Shown here piece after piece: positions 23,243-30,812 of a DNA stretch of 32,066 bases. Under the pieces are notes generated by a model. That model saw only the letters and a program-made list of their open reading frames with translations, did no database searches and had not been told where the DNA came from. Source of the stretch: Coriobacteriia bacterium (GTDB lineage: Bacteria; Actinomycetota; Coriobacteriia; Coriobacteriales; Eggerthellaceae). Made by a program: the position numbers and the translations under genes. Location: positions 1-32,066 of the forward strand of contig JAUNWQ010000016.1 in assembly GCA_030540225.1 (NCBI GenBank), read 5' to 3'. The number at the start of each line of letters is the position of its first letter. Position 1 is the first letter of the stretch.

Positions 23243-23441
23243 GTTGCGGCGGCCTATCAGCCGCCGCAACGGGCCGACGCTGCGCGGCGCTCTGGCGGCA
23301 CAGCTGGCGCTCCAAAGATTTCTTGCGTACCGAAGTACGCGTCGAAATCTTTTCACGCCAGCTGCACTCGCCGGAATGCCGCTCGCTGACGCTTCGGCGA
23401 TAGGGGAGATTTCCATCTCTCGCGGCCCGTGGAACGGGCCG
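23243..23441. repeat. Cluster of strong hairpins in the gap between transferase and radical SAM genes
   Basis: The 229-bp gap holds no gene but three clear dyads. These are an 11-bp perfect stem (23243-23253 with 23260-23270), a long imperfect hairpin (23301-23364) with stem blocks of 9, 9 and 6 bp, and an 8-bp stem (23423-23430 with 23434-23441). No T-run follows any of them. Confidence 0.75.
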
Positions 23442-23468
23442 TTGTTCCAGACCAGATAGGACGAGATT

Positions 23469-24785
23469 TTGCGTACTTTGCATAAAACGGGGGCACTGTG
23501 CCCGACGTGCCTGAAGGAGCTGCCGGCGGAGGTGTACGCCGACGACGAGGGGGTCGTGTGGATGACGCGCACGTGCCCCGAACACGGCAAGCTCGACACG
23601 CGCATGTGGCCCTCCGCCGAGCACTACGAGTGGCTGCTCTCCGAGGCGTTCGAGAAGACCAAGCCGCAAAACACCATCCCCGTGACGGACAAGTGCCCGT
23701 TCGGGTGCGGCACCTGCGCGCGCCACGAGCGCCGCGGCACGCTGCTCGAGATCGAGGTCACGCGCAACTGCAACCTGCATTGCCCCGTGTGCTTCATGAG
23801 CGCCGAGACCGGCGAGGGCGATCCGACGCTCGATGAGATCTCGGCGATGTACGACGTGATCGCGAACGCGGTGGGAACCGACGGCGCGGTGCAGATCACC
23901 GGCGGCGAGCCCACCTGCCGCAAGGATCTGGTCGACATCATTTACATGGGTCGCGAAAAGGGCTTCTGGGGGATCGAGGTCAACACGAACGGCCTTGTCA
24001 TCGCGAACAAGGAAGGCTATCTTGAAGACCTTGTCGCTGCGGGCCTCACGGGCGTGTACCTCTCCTTCGACGGCCTCACGGGCGACGTGTACAAGGGCAC
24101 GTGCGGGCGCGACATCCTTGCCACCAAGCTCAAGGTGATCGAGCGCTGCCGCGAGGTCGGCATCCAGGTGGTGCTCTCCGTCGCGGTCGTCTCCGGCCTC
24201 AACGACGATCAGCTGGGCGATCTTTTGCGCTTCTCGCTCGAAAACGCCGATGTCGTCGCGGGGCTCGCGCTGCAGCCTGCTTTCACTTCTGGCCGTTTCG
24301 ACGCCGAGCGCGCCACGCCCATGAGCGCGGGCGACGTCATCTTCGATCTTGCCGCGCAATCCGACGACCTTCTGCGCGTGGAAGACATCTGGCCGCTCGG
24401 CTGCTCGAACCCGCTGTGCGACACCGGCGTGTTCCTGGTGCACGGCACCCCGCCCGAGGGCGTGCCCGCGCATCCGTCCGGATTCTATCCCGCGACGCGC
24501 GCGATGACGACCGAGGAATATCGCGAGGGCTACAGCCCCGACAGCCCGCAGGGCTCGGTGTTCTTGGATATCCTCTCCAAAAAGGGCGTTGAGGTGAAAA
24601 GCGGCCTGTCGGTCATCATCATGAACTACATGGACGCCATCTCCATGGACACGCAACGTTTGCGCGAGTGCTCCATGATGGTCACGGTGCCTGATGGGCG
24701 TGCCATTCCGTTCTGCTCGTACCATCTGACGGACTCTTCGGGACGACGCGTGTATCCGCCCTGGTGCAAGGAAGAATTGCGGTAG
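23469..24785 (+). CDS. Radical SAM protein, COG1964/MJ0619-like
   Basis: The protein has 438 residues. TTG 23469 is used, with AGGA eight bases upstream. An N-terminal zinc-knuckle-like part (C11, C14, C36) is followed by a second cysteine set (C76, C80, C83). The radical SAM core has C101xxxC105xxC108 and G-G-E-P-T at 145-149. C-terminal cysteines at 401, 416 and 433 frame P-F-C-S-Y-H-L. This layout resembles COG1964 enzymes such as methanogen MJ0619, which alkylates a pterin, but the bacterial role is not established. The next gene starts 5 bp after its stop, so the two are co-transcribed. A pterin link would fit the neighbouring molybdopterin enzymes, but this is speculation. Confidence 0.75.
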   Translation: MRTLHKTGALCPTCLKELPAEVYADDEGVVWMTRTCPEHGKLDTRMWPSAEHYEWLLSEAFEKTKPQNTIPVTDKCPFGCGTCARHERRGTLLEIEVTRNCNLHCPVCFMSAETGEGDPTLDEISAMYDVIANAVGTDGAVQITGGEPTCRKDLVDIIYMGREKGFWGIEVNTNGLVIANKEGYLEDLVAAGLTGVYLSFDGLTGDVYKGTCGRDILATKLKVIERCREVGIQVVLSVAVVSGLNDDQLGDLLRFSLENADVVAGLALQPAFTSGRFDAERATPMSAGDVIFDLAAQSDDLLRVEDIWPLGCSNPLCDTGVFLVHGTPPEGVPAHPSGFYPATRAMTTEEYREGYSPDSPQGSVFLDILSKKGVEVKSGLSVIIMNYMDAISMDTQRLRECSMMVTVPDGRAIPFCSYHLTDSSGRRVYPPWCKEELR

Positions 24786-24790
24786 CGAAC

Positions 24791-25816
24791 ATGGACACTC
24801 AAGACCAGATCGCGTTGTGGGACGCCTCCAACGACGCGAGCGAGACCGTTTATTCGGTGACTAACGATGCATCGCGCTGCGTGAAGTGCGGCCTGTGCAT
24901 CGCGTTTTGCCCCTGCAATGTGCTCGAGGCGAACGAGGAGGGCTATCCCTTCGCGGCGCACATCGACAACTGCGTGGGGTGCACTACGTGCGCGGGCAAC
25001 TGTCCCCAGCGTGCGCTCACCGTTGAATGCGAGGGGGACGCAACGTATGACCCCTTCGCGGACGAGCCGCGCGCCGAGCCGATCGACTCCGAGCTTCACC
25101 GGCACTATGCCGAGCTGGAGCGTACCATCATGGACAAGCTCGACCTTCGCTGGCGTCCCGTCGCGGTGAGTCTCATCGACAAGGATGAGCTTCTTCCCGA
25201 CGTCCCCATGCCGTCTGAGAACCTGCGCTTTTGCCAGGCGATGATGGCCGCGCGTCGCGGTGCGAGCATCCTCATGCCGCCGTTTCGTCATTCGTGCCCT
25301 GATGGCACGTCGATTTTCGGCATGACGGGCGTTCCCGAGAAGCTGGCGACGGGCGAGATTTACGTGCTCTTCCACAAGGTGGTGAACGCGGAAGCCGCTG
25401 CGCGCATGGTGCGCGAGCGTCCGACGCTTCCGCCACATAGCCGCCGCGCCACCTACGTCGCGCCGCTTTCGAAGACGGTGCGAAAGCCCGAGGTGGTCGT
25501 GTTCACCGGCACGCCCGAGCAGATGATGTGGCTGTGCATGTCGATGAGCTACTACAGCGGCCATCGATTCGATTTCCATGCATCGGGTTTCAACTCGATG
25601 TGCGTGGAAGCGGTGCTGTATCCCCTGATGAAGGAGGAGCCAAACATCACGTTTGGATGCTACGGCTGCCGAGCGGCGACCGACATCGGCGAGGACATGA
25701 TGTTCATGGGAATCCCGACCGATCGCTTGGAGACGGTCGCGCAGGGGCTGACCGAGCTTTCGCTGAAGGCCATCCCGCACTCGCGCATGAAGATCTACGT
25801 GCCGCCTATCATGTAG
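24791..25816 (+). CDS. Ferredoxin-DUF169 fusion protein
   Basis: The protein has 341 residues from ATG 24791; a GTG at 24764 overlapping the previous gene is less likely. Residues 25-75 hold a 2[4Fe-4S] ferredoxin (C30/C33/C36/C40 and C61/C64/C67/C71). From about residue 110 a DUF169-like domain continues to the end, with R-F-C-Q-A-M-M near its start and G-C-Y-G-C-R near the C-terminus. DUF169 proteins are uncharacterised and common in anaerobes and archaea. Fusion to a ferredoxin implies direct electron delivery. The close spacing to the radical SAM gene suggests it supplies electrons to that enzyme (inference). Confidence 0.75.
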   Translation: MDTQDQIALWDASNDASETVYSVTNDASRCVKCGLCIAFCPCNVLEANEEGYPFAAHIDNCVGCTTCAGNCPQRALTVECEGDATYDPFADEPRAEPIDSELHRHYAELERTIMDKLDLRWRPVAVSLIDKDELLPDVPMPSENLRFCQAMMAARRGASILMPPFRHSCPDGTSIFGMTGVPEKLATGEIYVLFHKVVNAEAAARMVRERPTLPPHSRRATYVAPLSKTVRKPEVVVFTGTPEQMMWLCMSMSYYSGHRFDFHASGFNSMCVEAVLYPLMKEEPNITFGCYGCRAATDIGEDMMFMGIPTDRLETVAQGLTELSLKAIPHSRMKIYVPPIM

Positions 25817-25830
25817 CGCAAGGCCAGGTC

Positions 25831-26268
25831 ATGAGCGATTTGTTTACACTGCGCCCAGCACGCGAGGGCGACTGGGAGCTTATCAACTACTATGCGTACC
25901 GCGAGGGGATGGATGCCATCCCCTCGCTTGAGAACGTCACCGTCGCGGCGAACGGGGACGACGACTGCGTGGGCTTTTGCCGCCTGGCGTTCAGCGAAGC
26001 GGGAATCGCGCACGTGAATCCCGTGGTAATCAACGAGCAGTGGCGCGGGTACGGCGTCGGGCGGGCGCTCATCGACGATGCCCGCGCTCATCACGATGAG
26101 ATTCGCCTGGTGGCGCGCGGGAAGTCGATTGAGTTCTATCGCGTTTTGGGGTTCACCGAGATTCCCTGGGACGATATCGCCCCAGGTGTGACGGAGGAAT
26201 GCGACGGGTGCCCGCTCATCGAGGAGTGCGGCCCGCTTCCCATGGGGTGGAAGCGCGAGGGCGCGTAA
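25831..26268 (+). CDS. Small GNAT-family protein with C-terminal cysteine motif
   Basis: The protein has 145 residues from ATG 25831, 14 bp after the DUF169 gene. The acetyl-CoA loop Q-W-R-G-Y-G-V-G is at 70-77 and the usual S-I-E-F-Y-R-V-L-G-F follows at 99-108. The final 25 residues carry C124xxC127 and C133 in E-C-D-G-C-P-L-I-E-E-C. That is atypical of GNAT enzymes and could bind metal or interact with the iron-sulfur neighbours. It closes the probable operon starting at 23469 and is followed by a strong terminator. The acetylation target is unknown. Confidence 0.75.
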   Translation: MSDLFTLRPAREGDWELINYYAYREGMDAIPSLENVTVAANGDDDCVGFCRLAFSEAGIAHVNPVVINEQWRGYGVGRALIDDARAHHDEIRLVARGKSIEFYRVLGFTEIPWDDIAPGVTEECDGCPLIEECGPLPMGWKREGA

Positions 26269-26299
26269 GGGCTCCGGGAAAAGCGAATCGAGAAACAAA

Positions 26300-26345
26300 C
26301 ACGGGCTCTGCCATCGTCGAGGTGGCAGAGCCCGTGTTTTTCTTT
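26300..26345 (+). terminator. Strong bidirectional intrinsic terminator
   Basis: A perfect 14-bp stem (26300-26313 with 26323-26336) has a 9-nt loop and is followed by T-rich sequence to 26345. On the minus strand GTTTGTTT follows. It ends both the GNAT operon and the convergent flavin reductase gene. The rest of 26346-26437 shows no gene. Confidence 0.9.
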
Positions 26346-26437
26346 GGGATGAGCGGTGATGCGCGAGCCCAAGGTGCTCACAGCGGTGGAGGGTCTCCTT
26401 AGTCGCCGGGATCGGTTCCTCGCGGCTTGCGGGCCTG

Positions 26438-27007
26438 CTACAGCACGCGGTCGGCGGCGTAGGTGCCGTGCTGCACGCAGAGGAGCATATCGTGGGGAAT
26501 GAGCTGGCCTTTGCCGTCGCGTTCGCAGTCGATATGCGCTTTTTCCACGTGGCAGATGACAAGCAGGTGATCGCCAGCTTGCTGAATATCGTTCACTCCG
26601 CAAACTTCCCATGCGTACGCGAGTTCGGGCACAGGAACGAGGGCTCCGTTTTCTGCGGTCGCGGTGAAATGGGGGACCTGCGAGGCCTTATCGACGATGT
26701 TTCCCGAGGTGGTGCCGCAGTATTCTGCAAGCTCGACGGCCTTTTCAGTGGCGGGAAGCGTGGTGATGCTACAGGCTCTCGATTGCTGGATGAGCTGCAT
26801 GGTGCGCGATTTCGCACGGAGGGCGAAGGCGATGAGCGGGGGATTGTGGGAAAGCGGCGTGACCCAGATAACGGTGGCGAAGCAGGTTTCGCCACTTGGG
26901 TCGCATGCGCCGATGATGATCATGGGGCGCGGGTCTTGCAGCGCGGCGATGTCGCGGCCGGTAACCGCGGGGTAGTCTTGCGCGCGACGCGCGGATGATT
27001 CGCTCAT
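26438..27007 (-). CDS. Flavin reductase family protein
   Basis: The protein has 189 residues and shows the FMN-binding split-barrel pattern: P-R-P-M-I-I-I-G near residue 27, T-P-L-S-H-N-P-P-L-I-A-F-A around 50-62, then R-T-M-Q-L-I. This is the flavin reductase-like (DIM6/NTAB) family of small cytoplasmic FMN or FAD proteins. ATG 27007 follows AAAAAGGAGCC on the minus strand. It lies 87 bp downstream of the PadR-type regulator in the same direction, so it is probably in its regulon or operon. The physiological substrate is not evident. Confidence 0.8.
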   Translation of the reverse strand: MSESSARRAQDYPAVTGRDIAALQDPRPMIIIGACDPSGETCFATVIWVTPLSHNPPLIAFALRAKSRTMQLIQQSRACSITTLPATEKAVELAEYCGTTSGNIVDKASQVPHFTATAENGALVPVPELAYAWEVCGVNDIQQAGDHLLVICHVEKAHIDCERDGKGQLIPHDMLLCVQHGTYAADRVL

Positions 27008-27044
27008 GGGGCTCCTTTTTCCAGGTGGGAGATAACGATTGCGG

Positions 27045-27096
27045 AGCTCTCGCAGTCGAGGGGCTCACCGCCATGAGCGAATCGAGTGCGAGAGCT
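27045..27096 (-). repeat. Long hairpin between PadR and flavin reductase genes
   Basis: AGCTCTCGCA (27045-27054) and TGCGAGAGCT (27087-27096) are exact inverted copies, with a smaller CTCA/TGAG stem inside. It overlaps the last two bases of the PadR gene. No T-run follows on the minus strand, so it may stabilise or partly attenuate the transcript. Confidence 0.6.
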
Positions 27097-27526
27097 AGTG
27101 CGAGCAGGTCGGTGCGTCGGGAAGCTCGATGCCGAGCGCGTCGGCGGCGTCCTTGCGAAGCTCTTCGAGCGTGAGCTCGTAGCAAGCGAGCGCATCGATC
27201 CAGCGACGCAGGCAGCGACGACCCTTTTCTGTAAGCTTGAACAGGCGTTTCGCTGATCCCTCGGCGGGAGTTTCCCACTCGGAGGTGACAAGCCCCGATT
27301 CCTCCATGCGCTTGAGCGCGCGGTAGACGCCTGTCGCGTCGGGTTTCTTTCCGCCAAACATCGGGGAGCTGGCCGCTTGCTGGACGATGATGTAGCCATG
27401 AAGCGGGGTTTCCGATTGGGCAAGCAGGGTGAGAATGGTGGGTTGGGAAAGACGATTGAGCGATTTGCCCAGCTCGGCGCATTCCTTCAAGTCGTCATCC
27501 GACTTTGGATGGCAGCTGCTCCACAT
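27095..27526 (-). CDS. PadR-family transcriptional regulator
   Basis: This 143-residue protein has a winged-helix domain: T-I-L-T-L-L-A, H-G-Y-I-I-V-Q-Q, then G-V-Y-R-A-L-K-R-M-E-E-S-G-L-V and W-E-T-P...K-R-L-F-K-L-T-E-K-G. This is the PadR signature (Pfam PF03551 type). A C-terminal helical stretch would form the dimer. PadR proteins usually repress a linked detoxification gene and are released by a small ligand; here the linked gene encodes a flavin reductase. The ATG at 27526 has AGAGG upstream. An upstream CGTATACG palindrome may be an autoregulatory operator. Confidence 0.85.
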   Translation of the reverse strand: MWSSCHPKSDDDLKECAELGKSLNRLSQPTILTLLAQSETPLHGYIIVQQAASSPMFGGKKPDATGVYRALKRMEESGLVTSEWETPAEGSAKRLFKLTEKGRRCLRRWIDALACYELTLEELRKDAADALGIELPDAPTCSH

Positions 27527-27548
27527 AATGCAGGACCTCTTTCGTACA

Positions 27549-27602
27549 CGTATACGTCTGAAACAACTCCTTATTATCGCTCAAAGCCAATCAGCCTGCC
27601 AA
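27549..27602 (-). promoter_or_regulatory. Promoter and operator candidate of the PadR operon
   Basis: On the minus strand TTGGCA (27597-27602) and GATAAT (27573-27578) are separated by 18 bp. A perfect CGTATACG palindrome (27549-27556) lies just downstream of the expected start, suiting repression by the PadR protein it precedes. Confidence 0.55.
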
Positions 27603-27836
27603 TCTTTTCCGTAAGATTACAGGGGCATTCGGCTAGTCGAGCGAGTGCGGCGGGTCGTGCGAGCGTTGCGGGTCGCGCGGGGTCGCGCGAGCAGGTCGTG
27701 CGCGGGATGCGTGGGGGCTGTGGCGGAGTGCGCGGGCCGTGCGGTGGCGCCGTCGCAACAGGATGTGCCACTGCCGATTGATTTTCTGCTTTGACGGTCA
27801 TGGGAACTTCCAACCTTCGCGAATCGCCTAGAATAG
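27603..27836. other. GC-rich low-complexity gap upstream of glmS
   Basis: About 27636-27720 is built of degenerate short units such as GGGTCG.GCG and GTGCGAG on the plus strand. No supported gene is seen. A TAGAAT (27829-27834) could be the -10 of glmS, without an obvious -35. Confidence 0.5.
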
Positions 27837-27881
27837 GTGCGGAAAAAGCGCCGCCCGCGCCTGACGACAAGGAGCTCTCAT

Positions 27882-29708
27882 ATGTGCGGAATCGTGGGAT
27901 ATACTGGTAAACGCCCAGCTCAGGGCATTCTCATTCAGGGTCTAACGCGGCTTGAATACCGCGGTTACGATTCTGCCGGCATCGCGGTGCAGGAGGGCGA
28001 CTCCCTCGCCGTCATCCATCGCAAGGGCAAGGTGGCGAGCCTGGCGCACACGCTGTCGCATTTTGATTTCCAGGGCACGTGCGGCATCGGGCACACGCGT
28101 TGGGCTACGCATGGCAAACCGAGCGAAGCGAACGCGCACCCGCACACTTCTTGCGGCGGGCATATCGCCGTCGTGCACAACGGCATCATCGAGAACTTCG
28201 CTGAACTGCGCGAAGAGCTTGAAGGCCGCGGGCACGTCTTCACGAGCGAGACCGATACCGAGGTCGTCGCCCATCTTCTTGAAGAAGCCTATCAGGGCGA
28301 TCTCGTTGCAGCGCTGCGCGAGGCGTGCTCTCGCATCGTGGGCGCGTACGGTCTTGCCGCTGTTTGCGACATGGAGCCGGGCGTCATCGCTGTTACGCGC
28401 AAGGATTCCCCGATTGTCATTGGGCAGGGGGAAGACGGCGCATACGTCGCTTCCGACATGATTGCCATGATCGACGCCACGCGCGACGTCGTCATCTTGG
28501 GGGACGGCGAGTACGCGCGCATGACCGCTTCGGGCATCGAGTACACCGATGAGGCGGGACGTGCGATCGAGCCGCGCATCACGCATGTCGATTGGGACCT
28601 TGACCTGGCCGAAAAGGGCGGCTATCCCGATTTCATGCTGAAGGAGATCCACGAGCAGCCGCGCGTCATCCGCGACACGCTTGCTGGGCGGCTCGTGAAC
28701 GGCGCGCTCTCCATTGACGAGCTTGATCTGACGCCTGAGGAGCTCAACCTCATCGACCGCGTGTACGTCATCGCGTGCGGCACGAGCTATCATGCGGGCC
28801 TCATCGCGAAGAACCTGATCGAGGGCTGGGCGCGCATCCCCACGGAATGCGAGGTCGCAAGCGAGTTCCGCTATCGCAACCCCATCATCACCCCGACGAC
28901 CCTCGTTGTTGCGGTGTCGCAATCGGGCGAGACGGCTGACACGCTCGCCGCTATCCGCGACGCCCGTGTGAAGGGTGCGCGCGTGTTCGGCATCACGAAC
29001 GTGGTGGGAAGCCCCGTGGCGCGCGAGTCCGACGGTGTCATCTACACGAAGGCGAACAAGGAAATCGCCGTCGCGTCGACGAAGTCGTTCTTGGGCCAGG
29101 TGGTAAGCTTGACGCTGCTCGCGATGCTGCTCGCCCAGGCGAAGGGCAAGCTTCGCATGAACCAGATTCGTCTGTTGTTCCGCGAGCTGGCGGACACGGC
29201 CGAGCAGGTCGAGCGTATCCTCGCCGAGTGCAAGCCCTCCATCGAGGAGGCGGCGCGCGCGTGTAAGGATGCCCGCAACGCGCTCTTCATCGGGCGCGGC
29301 ATGGGTGCCGCCATCAGCTACGAGGGTGCGCTCAAGCTGAAGGAGATTAGCTACCTGCACGCCGAGGCGTACCCCGCCGGCGAGATGAAGCACGGTCCGA
29401 TCGCGCTCATCGACGAAGGGTTCCCCGTCATCGCCATCGCGACGAAGAGCCCGGTCTACGACAAGGTCGTTTCCAACCTGCAGGAGAGCAAGGCCCGCGG
29501 TGCGATGATCGTTGCCGTGGCAACCGAGGGCGATGAGGACATCAAACAGCACGCTGACCACGTGATTTACATCCCGAAGGTTCGCGATGCGTTTTCCGCC
29601 ATCACGGCGAGCGTGCCGCTGCAGCTGTTCGCCCGCGCCATCGCCATCGAGCGCGGCTGCGATGTCGATCAGCCGCGCAACCTCGCGAAGAGCGTGACGG
29701 TGGAATAG
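27882..29708 (+). CDS. glmS: Glutamine-fructose-6-phosphate aminotransferase (isomerizing)
   Basis: The protein has 608 residues, the normal length. ATG 27882 with AAGGAG seven bases upstream gives M-C-G-I-V-G-Y, placing the catalytic cysteine at position 2 after the initiator Met. The N-terminal glutaminase (Ntn) domain has G-H-T-R-W-A-T-H-G and H-N-G-I-I-E-N. Two SIS sugar-isomerase domains follow (C-G-T-S-Y-H-A-G and S-Q-S-G-E-T-A-D-T in the first, G-R-G in the second). The terminus ends P-R-N-L-A-K-S-V-T-V-E as in canonical GlmS. It makes glucosamine-6-phosphate for peptidoglycan. No glmS ribozyme is recognisable in the short leader. acpS follows 15 bp downstream. Confidence 0.97.
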   Translation: MCGIVGYTGKRPAQGILIQGLTRLEYRGYDSAGIAVQEGDSLAVIHRKGKVASLAHTLSHFDFQGTCGIGHTRWATHGKPSEANAHPHTSCGGHIAVVHNGIIENFAELREELEGRGHVFTSETDTEVVAHLLEEAYQGDLVAALREACSRIVGAYGLAAVCDMEPGVIAVTRKDSPIVIGQGEDGAYVASDMIAMIDATRDVVILGDGEYARMTASGIEYTDEAGRAIEPRITHVDWDLDLAEKGGYPDFMLKEIHEQPRVIRDTLAGRLVNGALSIDELDLTPEELNLIDRVYVIACGTSYHAGLIAKNLIEGWARIPTECEVASEFRYRNPIITPTTLVVAVSQSGETADTLAAIRDARVKGARVFGITNVVGSPVARESDGVIYTKANKEIAVASTKSFLGQVVSLTLLAMLLAQAKGKLRMNQIRLLFRELADTAEQVERILAECKPSIEEAARACKDARNALFIGRGMGAAISYEGALKLKEISYLHAEAYPAGEMKHGPIALIDEGFPVIAIATKSPVYDKVVSNLQESKARGAMIVAVATEGDEDIKQHADHVIYIPKVRDAFSAITASVPLQLFARAIAIERGCDVDQPRNLAKSVTVE

Positions 29709-29723
29709 GGGAGCGGGGTCTTG

Positions 29724-30317
29724 ATGCCTGCACGGAAAGAGGAAACCGTTCGCGCGGTCGAGGACGCCGCCGCGGTGTCGCTGCCCATCGACGGGGCGGT
29801 CGGCCTTGGCGTCGACATCGTCGAGATCGCGCGCATGAAGAAGATTCTGGAGCGCACTCCGTCGTTCGCTCGCAAGGTGTTTTCCTGCGAGGAGTGCTGC
29901 TACTGCGAGGACACGGCCGCACCCGAGGTTCATTTTGCCACGCGCTTCGCTGCGAAGGAGGCCGTGGTGAAGGCCCTCGGGACGGGCTTCACTCGCGGAA
30001 TCGGAGTGCGCGATATCGAGGTGAAGCGCTCGTCGAAGGGACGGCCGTATGTGGTGCTGTCGGGCCGCGCGAAGCAGGTAGCCAAGGAGCTGGGCGTTCG
30101 CGAACTTCCCATCTCGCTTTCGTATACGCATACCGATGCCGTCGCGTGCGCTTTGGCTATCACGGAGGATTCCCAAAAGGCGGCGGAGGAGCGGGTCGAT
30201 CAGAAAGCCGAGCTCGCGAAGCGCTTCAAGGAGGCGCGCTCGATGCTTGATGAGATCGACGCCCCCGCAGACGCGACGCCGTCTGGCGAGAAGGCCGCCT
30301 CGCCCGAGGGCGTCTAG
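29724..30317 (+). CDS. acpS: Holo-[acyl-carrier-protein] synthase with extensions
   Basis: The protein has 197 residues against a usual ~120. The core starts near residue 26: G-V-D-I-V-E (D31 binds Mg2+), then R-F-A-A-K-E-A-V-V-K-A-L (E79) and L-S-Y-T-H-T-D. It transfers the phosphopantetheine arm of CoA to acyl carrier protein. A 25-residue N-terminal extension and a ~55-residue Lys/Glu- then Ala/Pro-rich C-terminal tail are added. C55, C58, C59 and C61 cluster where relatives usually have few cysteines. ATG 29724 is chosen over TTG 29721. It is likely co-transcribed with glmS. Confidence 0.9.
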   Translation: MPARKEETVRAVEDAAAVSLPIDGAVGLGVDIVEIARMKKILERTPSFARKVFSCEECCYCEDTAAPEVHFATRFAAKEAVVKALGTGFTRGIGVRDIEVKRSSKGRPYVVLSGRAKQVAKELGVRELPISLSYTHTDAVACALAITEDSQKAAEERVDQKAELAKRFKEARSMLDEIDAPADATPSGEKAASPEGV

Positions 30318-30634
30318 CCCCCGGGGTCGCCGCGTCCGTGGGCGCTTCGCCTGGGGATGGGGCTTCGTCTGCGCTGCGGGCGTCTAGCCCTGGGAATGCG
30401 GCTTCAGCCGAATTTGTTGCTGAGGGGTGGGCTTAGCAGGGGGGATTGCCCTTGCAGCCCGCTTCTTCCGATTCCGTCTGCATCTCTCTTGCTGCCGCCC
30501 TTTCTTATGCCGAATCTCCGCGCTCCTCCCCGTTTTACGTTCCTGGGCGCTTTGCTACCGCCCGTGGGCGCTCCGCCATCGCCCGAAGGCATCCTGCGGC
30601 CCGCCCTTTCCGTTCAGCACCTCTTGCGGTGGTG
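30318..30634. other. Gene-free stretch after acpS
   Basis: No convincing gene is seen on either strand. The first ~100 bp contain a degenerate duplication: GCGTCTAGCCC occurs at the end of acpS and again about 70 bp later, and CTGGGGATGGGGCTTCG resembles a nearby CTGGGAATGCGGCTTCA. This suggests decayed tandem copies of the acpS 3' end. Confidence 0.5.
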
Positions 30635-30812
30635 TCGTGTACAAAAATGACGATAAGTTGTGAATTCTCTCCACAACTCGGGGGATTTCACCCCAATTTC
30701 GCCACACATGTCCATAAAAATTGACATTGCGAGGGGAATTTGCGCTTTATCTGTCCCATTTTTAGTACAGATACCGTATTTCTCCACAACTTATCGTCAT
30801 TTTTGTACACGA
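30635..30812. repeat. 28-bp perfect inverted repeat with 122-bp palindrome-rich interior
   Basis: Arms at 30635-30662 and 30785-30812 are exact reverse complements. The interior holds a related motif (about 30746-30768, sharing ATTTTT.GTACA with the right arm), a second CCACAACT at 30671-30678, and short dyads. The right arm encodes the last codons and stop of the nuclease gene. No clear target-site duplication flanks it. Confidence 0.9.

Noticed and set aside
27837..27881. glmS ribozyme
   Set aside because: The leader is too short and shows none of the ribozyme core; that element is typical of Firmicutes.
30357..30650. Plus-strand frame ending in the same Arg-Val-Gln-Lys peptide as the nuclease
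   Set aside because: The shared ending is simply the left arm of the inverted repeat read in frame; the rest is low-complexity and lacks a ribosome site.
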